DNA from: Rostratula benghalensis
Lineage: Eukaryota > Chordata > Aves > Charadriiformes > Rostratulidae
NCBI GenBank assembly: GCA_013399305.1
Contig: VXAI01000180.1
Coordinates: 1,462,221 to 1,526,220 of the forward strand
Length of the DNA: 64,000 nt
Direction: 5' to 3'
Below the pieces are notes generated by a model. That model did no database searches, was not told the DNA's origin, and saw nothing but the letters and a program-made list of their open reading frames with translations. Of the stretch, positions 22,366 to 34,594 are shown one piece after another. The stretch's first letter is position 1. Each line of letters begins with the position of its first letter. Made by a program: the position numbers and the translations under genes.

Positions 22366-23050
22366 GTAGGTAAATGATTCCAACACAATTCCTGTGTAGC
22401 CTGTCAAAATGTTTGATTTTTAAATTAAAATATGGGAAAACACACAGTATCTTCTCTCATGTGAGTCCAGTGAGAGGGTAGGTACTGGGAGACCTGGTTT
22501 AATGATTTTTTTTTTTTTTTCTTTTTTTGCACTGATTTCTTCTGTTTGGAAAGGCAGCTTCAAAATTTGAACGTGCCAAGGCCTTGATGTCTGTTGGGTT
22601 TGAGGTTTCAGCCCCGAGCCCTTCAGCTTTGGTATTTCTGCCTGGTTAGTATTCTGCTGTCGAGTGCTGTGCAGGAAATTGAAATATGTAAAATGTGAAG
22701 GGTTCTTTTGAAGTCTGGGGAGACCTTCAGCGCCTGTCACTCCCCTCTTTGGCTGATCAGGTAGAAATAAGTCTCAGTGACTTTGTAGTGTTTGCTATTC
22801 CTGGCTTTTTCCACTTCTTTACGTTACATTGGCTTATTTATTATAGTGTTTTTTTTTTTTTTTGTAGTCCCTAGATAGCGTGGCAGTACGTGATTCGTGA
22901 AGTGATGCAATGATTTCAGCACAGAGCAATGAGAAAGGCCGTAGCTGTAATAAAAATGGAATGTCTGGTCTAAATGTGCTCCTCTGAACGAGACCAAGTG
23001 GTGTGTTCCTTCCGAGCCTTACTGAAAGAATTGCTGAAATTACTGAAATT

Positions 23051-23067
23051 GGGGGGGGGGGGGGGGG
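23051..23067. repeat. Poly-G run (17 bases)
   Basis: Seventeen consecutive G on the transcribed sense strand. Runs of this kind can form G-quadruplexes in DNA or RNA and are error-prone in sequencing. Confidence 0.95.
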
Positions 23068-24436
23068 AAGAAAAACACCCAAAGTTTGGAAAAGTGCACA
23101 CAGGTTAGTGCTGCAGAGGTCCCGTGGCTGAGCAACAGGAAAAGAGCACGATTCAAAACTCTGCTCAGGTCCATACACAGATGCCCCCATCTCAGTGGCT
23201 TTTGAGCTGAACAGACCTGAGCTGAGCTGCACAGCCTGAGGTGCCCCTTGCTTACCTTCTTACTGCTTTAGTTTGGTTGGACCAGAAGCAAAAGGGCCTT
23301 TCTTGGTTTTGTTTTACATTTTACAGTTGTTGAGGATGCGGTAAATACACATTTTGTACACATAAATACACAATCCCCCCTGAGACAGGAACTAACTTGT
23401 CTCTTGCTGCAATTCTTACCAACCTCCTCCCCCCCTCAAGAAATAAAGACAATTTAGGTGGAGTTAAGCATTTAGACTAAAATTAGCAAGACAGCTAGAG
23501 CAGTTGCTCATAAGATAGTGCTGCTGCTTTTCTTTTTTCTTTTTTTTTTCTTTATTTTTTTTTTTAATAGCAGCCTGTTTCTGTTTTTCATTTGACCGTT
23601 TGTCACCCCAGACAACCCTTCTCACTGTGTCACAGTTTGGTTCGGGATCTCCCCTCCTTTTTCCCCTTGTGTGGGGTCCCCCCACTGCCCCTTTTTCTTT
23701 TCAAGTTTCATTTGACAGACACTTCAAAGGCCACCCCAAGGAAAACTGTTGAAGTAATTATTGGATGCTGTGTTTTGTCTCCACCCAAACTAATTAGCTG
23801 AGGCTGTTGTGCTAATTGCCCTGAATTGTGATACCAGCTTTTCCAGTAAGCTAGGCACAACTGAACTTGCCTGTTGGCATTTAAACTCTGATTGTTACAG
23901 TGAGTACTTTCCAAGAAGCCAGGATTGTGCCAATACTTGAGCTCCTGGAAGGAAGGAATTTGCACTGGTACAAATGGGAGAAAACTTCCAAGCTTTGCCC
24001 TCCACCTTTGGTGGGTAGGATCCTGCAGCTTTGGAGAAGAGAAATGTTTTCTTTTCCTCAGGAAAGGAAGTCTGAAGGCTTTTGGCTGGCTTTAACTTGC
24101 ACTAAGGGTGGAAAATGATGATGGTCTTCCTTAGAGCATTTTGCAGAGAGGACTTGGAGTTTGTTTATTCCCTACTGAAAATATGCAGAGTGTCTGACTC
24201 TGAGTCACATTAAAAAAAAAAAAAGAGAGAGAGAAGAGCTCTAAATGCCACCAGTATTACTCACATGTCTGCGACTTTTATTAGATATTGTTCACTGTTT
24301 ATCACTGCTTGTTGGGTAGTGGCTGTAAAGAGAGGTTTATATAGGCTGTCACCCCTTCTGCAGACTCTTCCTCCTTTGTGTGCCATGGGCCACTGTTGCT
24401 TTCTGCATCAAAACACTCAAAATGCCAGGCATGAGG

Positions 24437-24458
24437 ACACACACACACACACACACAC
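24437..24458. repeat. (AC)11 microsatellite
   Basis: Eleven perfect AC units followed by TTGG. Confidence 0.95.
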
Positions 24459-25201
24459 TTGGACGAAGCTGCAGTCCTAACTGTTCCAAGTCCACGTTGC
24501 AGTCCTCTTCCTAGGGCAGGAGCAGAGCTCCTTTGAGACTTCCAGTAAGTAGAGACTTTCCAGTCCTCTCCAAGCTGCGTCCTAGGTCTGTACATAAAAA
24601 GAAAACATGAGGTGTAGGTCCTGCTTCCACAGTGCCCAGGTGACTTCCAGGTAGAGGTGCCTTGGGAAAACATCACCCCGTTTAAGGTTGCCACAAAGGA
24701 AAGGAGTTAATGAATTCCTGTGCAGACTTAACGAGAAACTTCGACGTGAAAATGGCACAAATAGGGGACTGTCAACACACGGCTTAGAACTATATTTTTG
24801 GTTTTGGGTGGCAAACAGCACATCTGTGTTTTGGTTGTCACATGCAGAACTTCTTATCTTTTCTAGCTGACCTTTATTTCCCCATTATACCATACACAAA
24901 TGAAAATAACGCCCAAGCAGTTCTTTCTGTCTCTCACTTTTTTTTTTTCTTTTTTTTTTTTTTCCCCCCTTCCTCCTTGCTGTATTATTTGGAGAAAAAG
25001 CCTCTACGGGAGCAGCAATAATTCCTTCAGACAGCGTAAGGGCAGTCTTAACAAATCTCGAGTAAGGCAGGGTTCCTGCTAGAGATAAGGCTTATCACAG
25101 CAGATACAGTTTGGACTGCTGCCTCTGGGGCTCTGGTTTGGCTATGTCCATGCCCCTGAAGGTGCAGTGGAAATCTTTAATTATGTGCTTTAGTGATTAA
25201 T

Positions 25202-25239
25202 TTGTTGGGTTTTTTTTTTAAAAAAAAAAAAAACAACAA
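25202..25239. repeat. T/A-tract inverted repeat
   Basis: TTGTTGGG plus ten T is followed at once by fourteen A plus CAACAA, so the arms are complementary with essentially no loop. Confidence 0.9.
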
Positions 25240-26009
25240 GGGGAGTAATAACATAAGAGGTTATGTGAACACGAAAACCAAGCCCAGGCATAGTGCCTAA
25301 GCTCAAGCCTAGCTGACACTTTGATCAGGATATATTTGATTTTTAACTATATTAATAGGCGTGGGGTTTTTTAAAGAATTTACCCATCATGGACAGCCGT
25401 TTCTTTGGTAGGACAAACATCTAAAGGCCTGACTTCAGCATCCCATTGTGCTAAATACTGTATAGCAGGGAATAAAAAAGTCCCCTTTCTTCAATCTGTC
25501 CAGTTTGTATCTGAATAGAATATTCAGAAATAACTCAGAAACATTATAGCCTGGATGAGCTCAGGTTTAGAAGAAACAAAAGTGCTATATAAAGAGTAGA
25601 AAGTGACTGTATAATTTTGTGTGCTATGTGTGTTTCTGGGTTGAAAACCACAGCTTGGATAATCTTGTCCCCTGTGTTCCTGTGCTGGCAGTACTAGGAG
25701 CCCAAGGATAAGCATCCGAGTGGCTCACGTGGCACCTTGCTGGGTACGTCTGGTCCCTTATCTCCGCTTGCTCTTGGCCTTGCAGGCACGGTCTGGCTCC
25801 TCCAGACCCCATTGCCCACCGTGGGCTCCAGGTCTTGGGGGGAAGGATCACTGTTAGCTCAAACTTGGGTCTCTAAAACCAAAAAGGTGGTGAAGGGTCA
25901 TTGCAGTTGTTGGGATTGCCAGCAGGGCCTCAAAAGTGGTTGTTTTGTCACATCATCAAGGTGTGATAAACCACAATGTTTATTATCAACGAGGGCTTGG
26001 TTATGGTTT

Positions 26010-26061
26010 ATGGTTGGACTTGATGATCCCAAAGGGTCTCTTCCAACCTGAATAATTCTCT
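26010..26061 (+). mobile_element. CR1 3'-terminal scrap (tail type F)
   Basis: About 50 bases reading GGTTGGACTTGATGATCCC and TCTTCCAACCTGAATAATTC, the extreme 3' end of a type F CR1 in sense orientation. It is severely 5'-truncated. Confidence 0.8.
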
Positions 26062-26552
26062 GAGGGCCTTGCAGAAGTGTGGGGCTGAGGAAGAGCAGTG
26101 TTCAAGCGGGCTTCACTGTTGGCTGCAGAATGTGGTGGCTCTTAAACCTCCACCAGAGCAACTACTAGGAGTAAGAAGCTAACTCCTCCTCCTTAGGGGC
26201 CTTTGTGAGCCAGCAGTGAGCTACCTTCAGCATGCAGTGATGACACTGGTGCCACTTTTCACGTTGTCTTTCCAATGGCAGGACATTCCGTTCGTTTGTT
26301 TATTGACTGCAGTCTGTTTTTATTCAGTTGCCATTTCAATGTGTTCAGTTTTTTTATACCCGATGCCTTTGAAGGCTCCCTGTGTTTCTCTCCTTCATTC
26401 CCGACTCCCACGTTTCCCTTTCATTCCAACCTGTTATCGCACGAAGCGGAGGAGAGCGGACACTGAATTCCCTCCATTAATCCTCTGTGTGTGAGAGAGA
26501 GAGACTTTTGTGCTGTTTTGCAAAGGGAGCAGCTCCCACTTTGCTTTTGTTG

Positions 26553-26760
26553 TCATAGAATCATGGAATGGTCCAGGCTGGAAGGGACCTCTAGGGTCAT
26601 CCAGTCCCACCTCCCCGCTGTCAGCAGGGAGACCCCCAACCAGAAGAGGTTGCCCAGGGCCTTGTTGAGTCTCTCCTCGAATATCTCTAGGGAAGGGGCC
26701 TCAACCACCTCCCTGGGCAACCTCTTCTGGTGCTCCACCACCCTCAGAGGAAAGATAGTC
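26553..26760 (-). mobile_element. CR1 3' fragment (tail type E)
   Basis: Starts TCATAGAATCATGGAATGG and contains GTCCCACCTCCCCGCTGTCA, then the CAACCACCTCCCTGGGCAAC block. It is the antisense counterpart of the copy at 55549-55780. Confidence 0.92.
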
Positions 26761-28059
26761 ATTACTCAGCTCTTTGCTGTGCTTGGAGATGGGACATCTT
26801 TCTACCTCCTGCTTTTCCTGAGCCGAGCTGGGAACCTGGGAAGAGTCCCTGGTCTTTGTTCTTTTTTTGTTCTTGGTTTCTTTTAAAGGTGCTTTTGCTT
26901 GTGACCTATTCTTTTGCTGAATGCAACCTGTAATTGTATATTCATGTGAAAGTCCACCATGCCCTCGCAGGCTTCCCCACGTGGGAGTGTATGCAAATGA
27001 CAGGACAAGAAACGAGCTCTTTGTAGGGGTTGGGGCTTCTTGGTGGTGATGGTGTTTTTTTTTTAAAATTGATCTTTTTCTTTCATGTTTTTAGTACTCA
27101 TCTGTTTTCAAGTGAGTTGGAAGTAAATGTTCTCAATACTCAAACTGAAGGTGTCTGGAGGACCTGGCACTTGTTAAACAGCTGAGAATGAGAAGTTGTG
27201 TGAAGGCTGGGAACTGGAGAAGTGTATTAAGTGACCTCTTCCCCTCCTTTTGCGTGACTTTTACTGAGACATTTGTTAGTAACACTACAGAAATGGCAGA
27301 TTCCCATCCAGACTTGACCTGGACCAAACTGTGCCTGACGCTCCTTTTCCTCTGCTGCTAATGGGACAGGTGGTATTTCCTTCAGACCCACAAATTTCTT
27401 AGTGTTTTGGGGCATCTGCCCAGACCCCCAAAAAGTCCTAACAGTAAGGGCAGCCTGTGGAGTCGGAGTGGCCGTGCTCCTGCCTACTTGATGGATGGTA
27501 GTAAGGCTGCCCCGTGGCCTCCAGTAAAAACCAGTGGACACTGATCTATTTCTCTGGTGAAACTAGGAGTATCTGTGCACTAAATCCCCTTCGACCCTGC
27601 TTTGGTCAGGCCGATTTCAAGAACAGTGCTCATCCTTCTCTTAGCAATTCAGTCCTAGTTTTTAGGACTAATTTTGTAAGACTTTAGGTTTATGCAAGAT
27701 TTTCCTAAGACTTCTGTTGTGTCAACCTTCTGGCCCCAGCATGAAAAGCTTAATTGTTCATCTTGCCTCCTTTTACAATGTTTCCTATGACAAAATATTC
27801 CATTTAGTTCTTTAGTTCCATGTCAAGGCTGATGAGAAGGATCAAGTGGTGTTGTTCGGGGTTTTTTTTATTTTTTTAAAGCTATACAGATAGTATGTTG
27901 AATTGTGTTTGTAATTTTGCCTCACAAATAATCACTAGAGTGGAAGGACTCTGAAAAGGTCTGTCTTTGTTACAGCATTTGAAGATAGGTATGGTACACC
28001 ACCTATATATATATAGGCACCTTCCAACAGTACGGTTATTAGGATGTTAGAGAAGTGAA

Positions 28060-28800
28060 GTGGGTCACCCCAGCCCCCTGCAGCGCTCCAGGCCTGGGGC
28101 AGAGTGGCTGGAGCTGCCTGGCAGAAAAGGAGCTGGGGGTGTTGGTGGCCTGTGGGCTGAAGAGGAGCCAGCAGTGTGCCCAGGTGGCCAAGAAGGCCAC
28201 CAGCATCCTGGCCTGCATCAGGAACAGGGTGGGGAGTAGGACTTTGGGAGGTGATCATCCCCCTGTCCTGGGCACTGGTGAAGCCCCACCTCGAAGGGCT
28301 GTGTCCAGTCTTGGGCCCCTTCCCACAAAAAAGACATGGAATTGCTGGAGCAGATCCAGAGAAGGGCAATGGAGCTGGTGAGGGGTCTGGAGAACAAGTC
28401 CTGTGAGGAGAGGCTGAGGGAGCTGGGGGTGTTGAGCCTGGAGGAGGCTGAGGGGAGACCTTCTGGCTCTCTCCAACTCCCTGAAAGGAGGGGGTAGCCA
28501 GGGGGGGTCGGTCTCTTCTCCCAAGTCCCAGGCCATGGGACAAGAGGAAATGGCCTCCAGTTGCCCCAGGGGAGGTTCAGGTTGGAGATGAGGAGAAATG
28601 TTTTGAGGGAAAGGGTTGTGAAGGCTTGGGCTGGGCTGCCCAGGGCAGGGGTTGAGGCCCCATCCCTGGAGGGATTGAAAAGCCGGGTTGACGGAGTGCT
28701 GAGAGACATGGAGTAGGGATGGGTTTGATCAGAGCTGGGTTGGTGGTTGGAGGAGATGGTCTGAAAGGTCCCTTAGACCCAGACAATTCTATGATTCTAA
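28060..28800 (+). mobile_element. CR1 LINE, 0.74-kb sense copy (tail type C)
   Basis: Begins in the TGGGTCACCCCAGCCCCCTG block and runs through the ORF2 C-terminus (AKKATSILACIRNR-like, then [13 protein letters not shown]) to the terminal GACAATTCTATGATTC. A GAAAGGAGGGGGTAGC stop and several frame changes show it is inactive. Confidence 0.93.
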
Positions 28801-30277
28801 GTGAAGGAAATGGAAGAAGGGAAGGGGAACACAAAAGCTGAACTACCTTATTTCCAGCAACCCGGAGCTGGGTGCCACTGAAATCACATGCTAAGAAACA
28901 GTCTGTACTTCCTGTGCTTTACTGATCTCCAGGTGGAGCGATCTGCAAGGCCAGCCCTCTCAGGTACCACCTGCTCAGTGGTGTTACGCTGTGCGCAGGC
29001 CTCCTCCTGAGGCATTAAGAGAAATTACATGCAAGTTATTTTTAATCTGTATCAGTTCCCCAATTCAAGCAGCCACAATTGTACCAGTACCACGGAAGGG
29101 GTGGGCAGATAACAAGCAGCCCATCGCCCTCTGATAGGTTGGAACACGAGAGCTGTACCCTGCAAAATAAACATCAGGAAATGACAGCCTTAGCTGGGCT
29201 TGTACTGTTGTTGGTGAGATCATGCGTGGAAATCGGAACAGGGACCTGGTATGGACACACACACACACAATCTAACTAAGGATTGTCAAGTGAAACTTGG
29301 TTCTTGGATGCAGTTCACCCAACGCATTCACCCACACCACCATGGAGGGGTTGGTGCATGAGCACAGCAGCTTCTTAAGCAGATGCTGCTGCTAAGAAAA
29401 CCAGCTGGAGACCCAGGCCAGAACCGTGCTTCGCAGTCACTTTTGCCAAATCAAAGCACAGCTTCCTACCATAAAGCCAAATCTTTCTTTTCAGGCTCTT
29501 GATCGTTCCTCCTGCTGGTTTTCTGTGGCACAGGTAGTTGAGTAACGACTCGATGAGTCAATGAGTGAGCTTAAACCAGGGGAGAATGTTATCATCTGGG
29601 GTTCTGCCTGGTGTGTAAGGGGAAAAAAAGGGGAATAAGCACCATGGTATAAGCAAGAAAGTGGGTCAGCTTGTTTTGCAAGCACCACCTTTGGAACCAC
29701 ACTGAGACTGGTTTAAGGGAAAGCCTGCAGGTGCTTGTGCTTCTCTAACACGAACATCCTATGCCTGCTCCTTGCCTGAGCCTTTCCTCTCACACACGGA
29801 GAGGCTGTAGGTGTAAAACACCCCTTCTCATGTGACTGCAGTCAGGATTTGCCACAGGGTCATTCTACATCAGTCTAAGCATGTTCTGCAAGCAACTGAG
29901 GGGCATAACAGCTCACAGCTGTTAAAAAAAAAAAAAAAAAAGCAAAGTTTCATTCCTGTTCCTTGAATTAAATTCCTTGAGTTGAATGCACAATCCTCTT
30001 CCTACCCTTTCTTTAACTTTTGTCTTCTCTGCACCCTGTTTCTGGACCTGCCTCAAGGGTCCTTTCCCACTCTTACCTCAGGTCAGTTAGACTAAAACGT
30101 CTATTAATTTAATTAAAGTGGCACAAGATGATCCCCCCTTGCCGCCACCTCTAAAAATTGTCAAAAAGTAAACAATTATGCTTGTAGCCAGCAGAAATGA
30201 AGTGGCAGGATCTCATGGGGAAGGGGAGAAGAAATCTTAACTGTTCCCTGAGTGGAGTGATCTGATGAGGGGATAAT

Positions 30278-30521
30278 GGGTTTATATTAAAAGAGGGGAG
30301 AGTTGAGGTGAGATGTTAGGAAGCTCTTTGCTGTGAGGGTGGTGAGAGCCTGGAAGAGGTTGCCCCGAGAAGCTGTGGCTGCCCCATCCCTGGAGGGGTT
30401 CAAGGCCAGGCTGGATGGGGCTTGGAGGGAGCTGGTGTGGTGGGAGGTGTCCCTGCCCAGGGCAGGGGGGTTGGAACTGGATGATCTCTGAAGTCCCTTC
30501 CAACTCTAACCATTCTGTGTG
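30278..30521 (+). mobile_element. CR1 3' fragment (tail type B), sense
   Basis: Starts near AAAGAGGGGAGAGTTGAGG and contains TCTTTGCTGTGAGGGTGGTG and GGTGTCCCTGCCCAGGGCAG. Ends CCTTCCAACTCTAACCATTC. Confidence 0.93.
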
Positions 30522-31910
30522 AAGATCAGAACTACACACAGTGCCCTCCATACAGGTGGGTGGAGTTTTTGTGTCGTGGCAAAATGATGCCCTCTGTCTA
30601 GTTCACAGTGCCATGTCTGGTGACACCCGGTGTTTCCTGGCTGCACATCGAATCAGTGCTTTAAGGGAGATCTGCCAACATGGCCTTGGCTTCTCTTTCC
30701 TGAGTTGCTGTCCTAGAAGTTAACTCCGTTATTTATCATTTTGTCCTTATTTACTGTTTGCCCAAACTCATCTTCGTGAAAAGGTTATGGAGTCACTAAC
30801 TTACAGTTGATTTCACAGCCCTAATTTTTTGTGGCTGTGTCAGTTTGGAGGATGGGTGTAATAAAATAATAGTAGTAAGGAAACAGGGAAGAATCTATAA
30901 CTTAATGATATGAACAAGTGAAGAATTTTAGATTTCTTGGCTGTTATTCTTCAGCCCACTCAGAGAGGTCTGAAGGAAGCTCTTTGGTCAAAGAACAGTG
31001 CTGAGCGAGCTACAGCCACGGGAACCAATGCTTGCAGGTGTTCCTCAAACATGTTAAGGAAACGTTCCATTCCAACCAGTTAGCAGTGAGCTGGATCTTG
31101 AGGCATTTTGCTGGGTGCAACAGATTATTAAAGTGGTAAGAGGAATGCATGGCAAGATGAACTTTAATTTTGCTTGATAAGTTTTCTGAGGTGTGTCTGC
31201 AGCAAAGCTGGACTGTTTTGATGGGCGTCTTGGAAAGCGAGTGCATGTACCTTTGGCCCCTCTCCATGGTTTGGTGGACTCTGTCAATGTTCAAGGCCTC
31301 CTTTTCAGACAAGTCTCCTGCATGTGTTTTGGGCAAAGTTAAAGGCACAGCTTTGAGAAGGACAAGAGTCTGGTGGCAGGTAATGTAGGTTCATGTTGCT
31401 GGTGCTGTTGAGGCTGGAAGTCTGGGAGCCCTAAGTGTCCTCTACCTTCTGCTGCCTCTCGATGTTTACATGTTTTCCTGATAGTACTTTCTCTGAAGAA
31501 TCAGCTTGGAAAGTGTCAAGCCAGCAGTATGATGCTTGGAAATGCTGCCTACTCAGTTGGAATAAAATAACCTAGTGAGTGTAGGCTCTTGCTAGATACA
31601 GTTCTGTTCATATTCATAATATAACTGCTGCCTCAGTTCTAGGTAACACCTAGAACAAAGCTATTTTCTTGTTATGGAGAGGTTTTTTAAGGGCATTTTG
31701 GTTAGTGATGATTCACTGCTTCCCTGTCTGCCCAGGATTAAGCTTCCTTAATACAGATCAACAGCGTGAATAACATCTACAAAGCTGATGGTGCACACTT
31801 GAGAAGCAGATCAGAAATGTGTTGGAAGAAGTTTTTGGTGGTGGTGCATCCAGTCCTGAATAGGTGCTTATGAGTATGACTGCCAAAGCCCAGCTGCTAT
31901 GTTGGACTGA

Positions 31911-32254
31911 CAGAACCACAGGATGATATGGGGTTGCAAGGGACCTCTGGAGATCATCCAGTCCAATCCCCCCTGCCAAAGCAGGTCCACTCACAGGAGG
32001 TTGCACAGGAACATGTCCAGGAGGGTTGGGAATGTCTCCAGAGATGGAGAGGTGGTGGACCACCTCTCTGGACAGCCTGTTCCTGTGCTCTGCTGCCCTC
32101 AAAGGGAAGAAGTTTCTCCTCATGTTTAGATGGAACTTCTTACGATCCAGTTTGTGCCTGTTCCCTCTTGTCCTGTCCCTGGGCACAGCTAAAAAAAGCC
32201 TGGCCCCATCCTCCTGACACCCTCCCTTGAAGTATTTCTAGGTGCTGATCAGAA
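31911..32254 (-). mobile_element. CR1 3' fragment (tail type A), antisense
   Basis: Starts CAGAACCACAGGATGATATG and ends at the TTCTAGGTGCTGATCAGA block. A small duplication (GGTGGTGGACCACCTC near 32052-32066) breaks the usual CTCCACCACCTCTC segment. Confidence 0.92.
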
Positions 32255-32992
32255 TGAAATCCACAGGCTGCTGTCCCTGATACTAAGTGGATTAACTGTA
32301 TGGAACTGGTGCAGTTGAAATTAACTGGCATTCCAACTACTGCATCCCACAGTTCATGTAGGAAATCCTCTTGGCTTAATAGCCTGCTTACATGCTGTTT
32401 CTTGGTAGGCACTTAAGTCATTATTTAGAAAGGATAAACAAAATTGGATTTGCTCCAGCCACACCTCTCCATGCAGAAAGGGGGGATGACATTCAACCTG
32501 CTGGCCAGACTCCTGAAACAGGAGCCTGGCTGGCCTTCCTGGGACTGTTCTGGCAGGAGGAGCCTGCCAAGGGCTGAGATGAGATACGTGCATGTGTGAG
32601 AGAAGATGCTGTTAAAAAAAGTACCCCCTGCGTTGTCTGGCACTTTCAATTATTTGAGTTAGAATGAAGAAATGTTTGTGGGTGGAGGATGATCTTGCAT
32701 ACAGCTAGAACCAATCCCACAGAGGACTTTGGTACCAAGAAAGAGACAACATACTAGAGTTTTATTTTTGGGAATACTTGACCTGGTTTTGGGCAAGATT
32801 TATACTGTTTTTAGCATTTTGGATTATGAGATGTGTCAGAGTGGAAGAAGGATGAAATTAATTTGGTAAAAATTCCCTGGGAAGAAATACACCTTCATTT
32901 ATTATTTGCTTGGGGTTTTTTTGGCTAAACACCAGTCTGAAGAAAGCCTGCAATGTATTTATCATTACATTGTAGAACTATCATTATCAATA

Positions 32993-33563
32993 TGACCCAG
33001 CAGCGTGCACTGGGAGCCCAGGAAGCCAACTGCATCCTGGGCTGCATCAGAAGCAGCGTGGCCAGCAGGTCATGGGAGGTGATTCTACCCCTCTGCTCTG
33101 CTGTGGTGAGACCCCACCTGGAGCTCTGTGTCCAGCTCTGGAGTCCTCAGCACAGGAAGGACATGGACCTGTTGGAACAGGTTCAGAGGAAGGCCACAAA
33201 GATGAGCAGAGGAATGGAGCACCTCTGCTCTGGAGTCAGGCTGAGAGAGTTGGGGTTGTTCAACCTGGAGAAGAGAAGGCTCCGAGGGGACCTTAGAGCC
33301 CCTTCCAGTACCTGAAGGGGCTACAGGAGAGATGGGGAGGGACTCTTGATCAGGGAATGGAGCCATAGGACGAGGGGTAATGGTTTTAAACTGAAAGAGG
33401 GGAGATTTAGATGAGACACCAGAAAGAAATTCTTTGCTGTGAGGGTGGTGAGAGCCTGGAAGAGGTTTCCCAGAGAAGCTGTGGTTGCTCCATCCCTGGG
33501 GGGGTTCAAGACCAGGCTGGATGGGGCTTTGATCTGGTGGGAGGTGCCAACCATTCTGTGATC
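32993..33563 (+). mobile_element. CR1 LINE, sense copy with a 3'-UTR deletion (type B)
   Basis: Runs from CAGCAGCGTGCACTGGGAGC through [15 protein letters not shown] and [24 protein letters not shown] segments. Near the 3' end GGGAGGTG is joined directly to CCAACCATTCTGTG, losing about 56 bases present in the copies at 36397 and 47630. Confidence 0.93.
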
Positions 33564-34543
33564 TCTTACCTCTGTGACTGCTGGGGTTCCTCTGATTTCT
33601 TTGATGAAACCTAATGTCCTACAGAGAAGGCATTGCAGGATGAAGTTGTGAGTGTGTGTTGGGCTGTGTACAGTCAGTACCTGTTCGTAGGTTTGCTGTT
33701 CAAGCTCCTGTATTCTCTTAACCTGTGGTGGACAGGAGAAAGCCTCCTGAAATAGAAGCAGGCTCCCCTAGGCTTACCACGGGGGAAGGCCATGCACGTG
33801 GGCATTGGCCACGAAGGTGTGAGGATGCTGTAAGCACACAGGGTAACTTACACCCTGCCGACTGTGCCATCTACCCTTAACTTCAGTTTCATGGAAGATG
33901 TTGTGTGAGCTTAACTGAAAGCCAACATTTTAATGCTGCCTGATGGAGAGTGACTCGGGGCATGTTTGAACTTTCCTTACCGCTAACGGCCATGCGCTTG
34001 GGTTTGGGTTGGTTTGTTGGGGGTTTTTTTTGTTTTTTTTTTTTTTAAAACTTTGAGGGAGAATCCAAAGTCGTGGTGGCAGAGCTCAGCGGGTTGACTC
34101 CAGTGGTTTAAGTCAGCATGTTCTTGTTATAGAAAAGGGAGAGCCAGGGGGATGAGTTTTAAATCCTGCAGATGCTTAATGACAGGTTTCAGTAAAGCTT
34201 ACGAACTCCTCAAGAATGTAGTGCAACACCAGAGCCAGGCACCGTGGACAGTGTATTTCAGAGAAGTATTTAGAAGTTGCCAGTGGAAGCTAAACTTTGA
34301 AAAACACAGAGTCATTCTCAAAAAGGGTTTGGATTCTTTTAGTATCCTGTGAACAAGCCACCTATTTCTTGCAGCTATGCCTTGCTGGGGAAAATGCTGT
34401 GTAGATATTAGCTCACACATCAATGAGGGAAGCTTTTGCATGCACACAGGGGGAAAGTACTGTATCTGGTTTATTCTGCTCAACGGGTGTTTCCTCTTTT
34501 TATGTGACTCTTAAATAAAACCTTTTGGGTTTTTCTCTTTCAG

Positions 34544-34594
34544 AATCGTAACGAAATCAAAAATGGAGCGATCCTTCGATTAACAACATCTCCA
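34544..34594 (+). CDS. ELMO1: ELMO1 coding exon 4 (residues 65-81)
   Basis: A 51-base exon (17 whole codons, phase 0 on both sides) sits between acceptor TTTCTCTTTCAG and donor GTGAGT at 34595. It reads NRNEIKNGAILRLTTSP, the last part of the ubiquitin-like Ras-binding domain. Because it is symmetric, skipping it would delete 17 residues without a frameshift. Residue 73 is Ala where I recall Thr in human ELMO1. A sense-oriented CR1 ends about 1 kb upstream and another begins about 1.8 kb downstream. Confidence 0.96.

Larger units (their letters stand above)
22366..34543 (+). other. ELMO1: ELMO1 intron between coding exons 3 and 4 (12.2 kb)
   Basis: Phase 0 GTAGGT...CAG intron. The first 3.6 kb has no CR1 but has a 17-base G run, a CA repeat and a T/A palindrome. 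Six CR1 pieces follow between 26010 and 33563. The stretches 26761-28059, 28801-30277, 30522-31910, 32255-32992 and 33564-34543 show nothing I recognise. Confidence 0.93.

Noticed and set aside
22366..34543. An intronic microRNA (one is annotated in a human ELMO1 intron)
   Set aside because: I could not identify a convincing hairpin or known mature sequence by reading; the human one is not known to be shared with birds.
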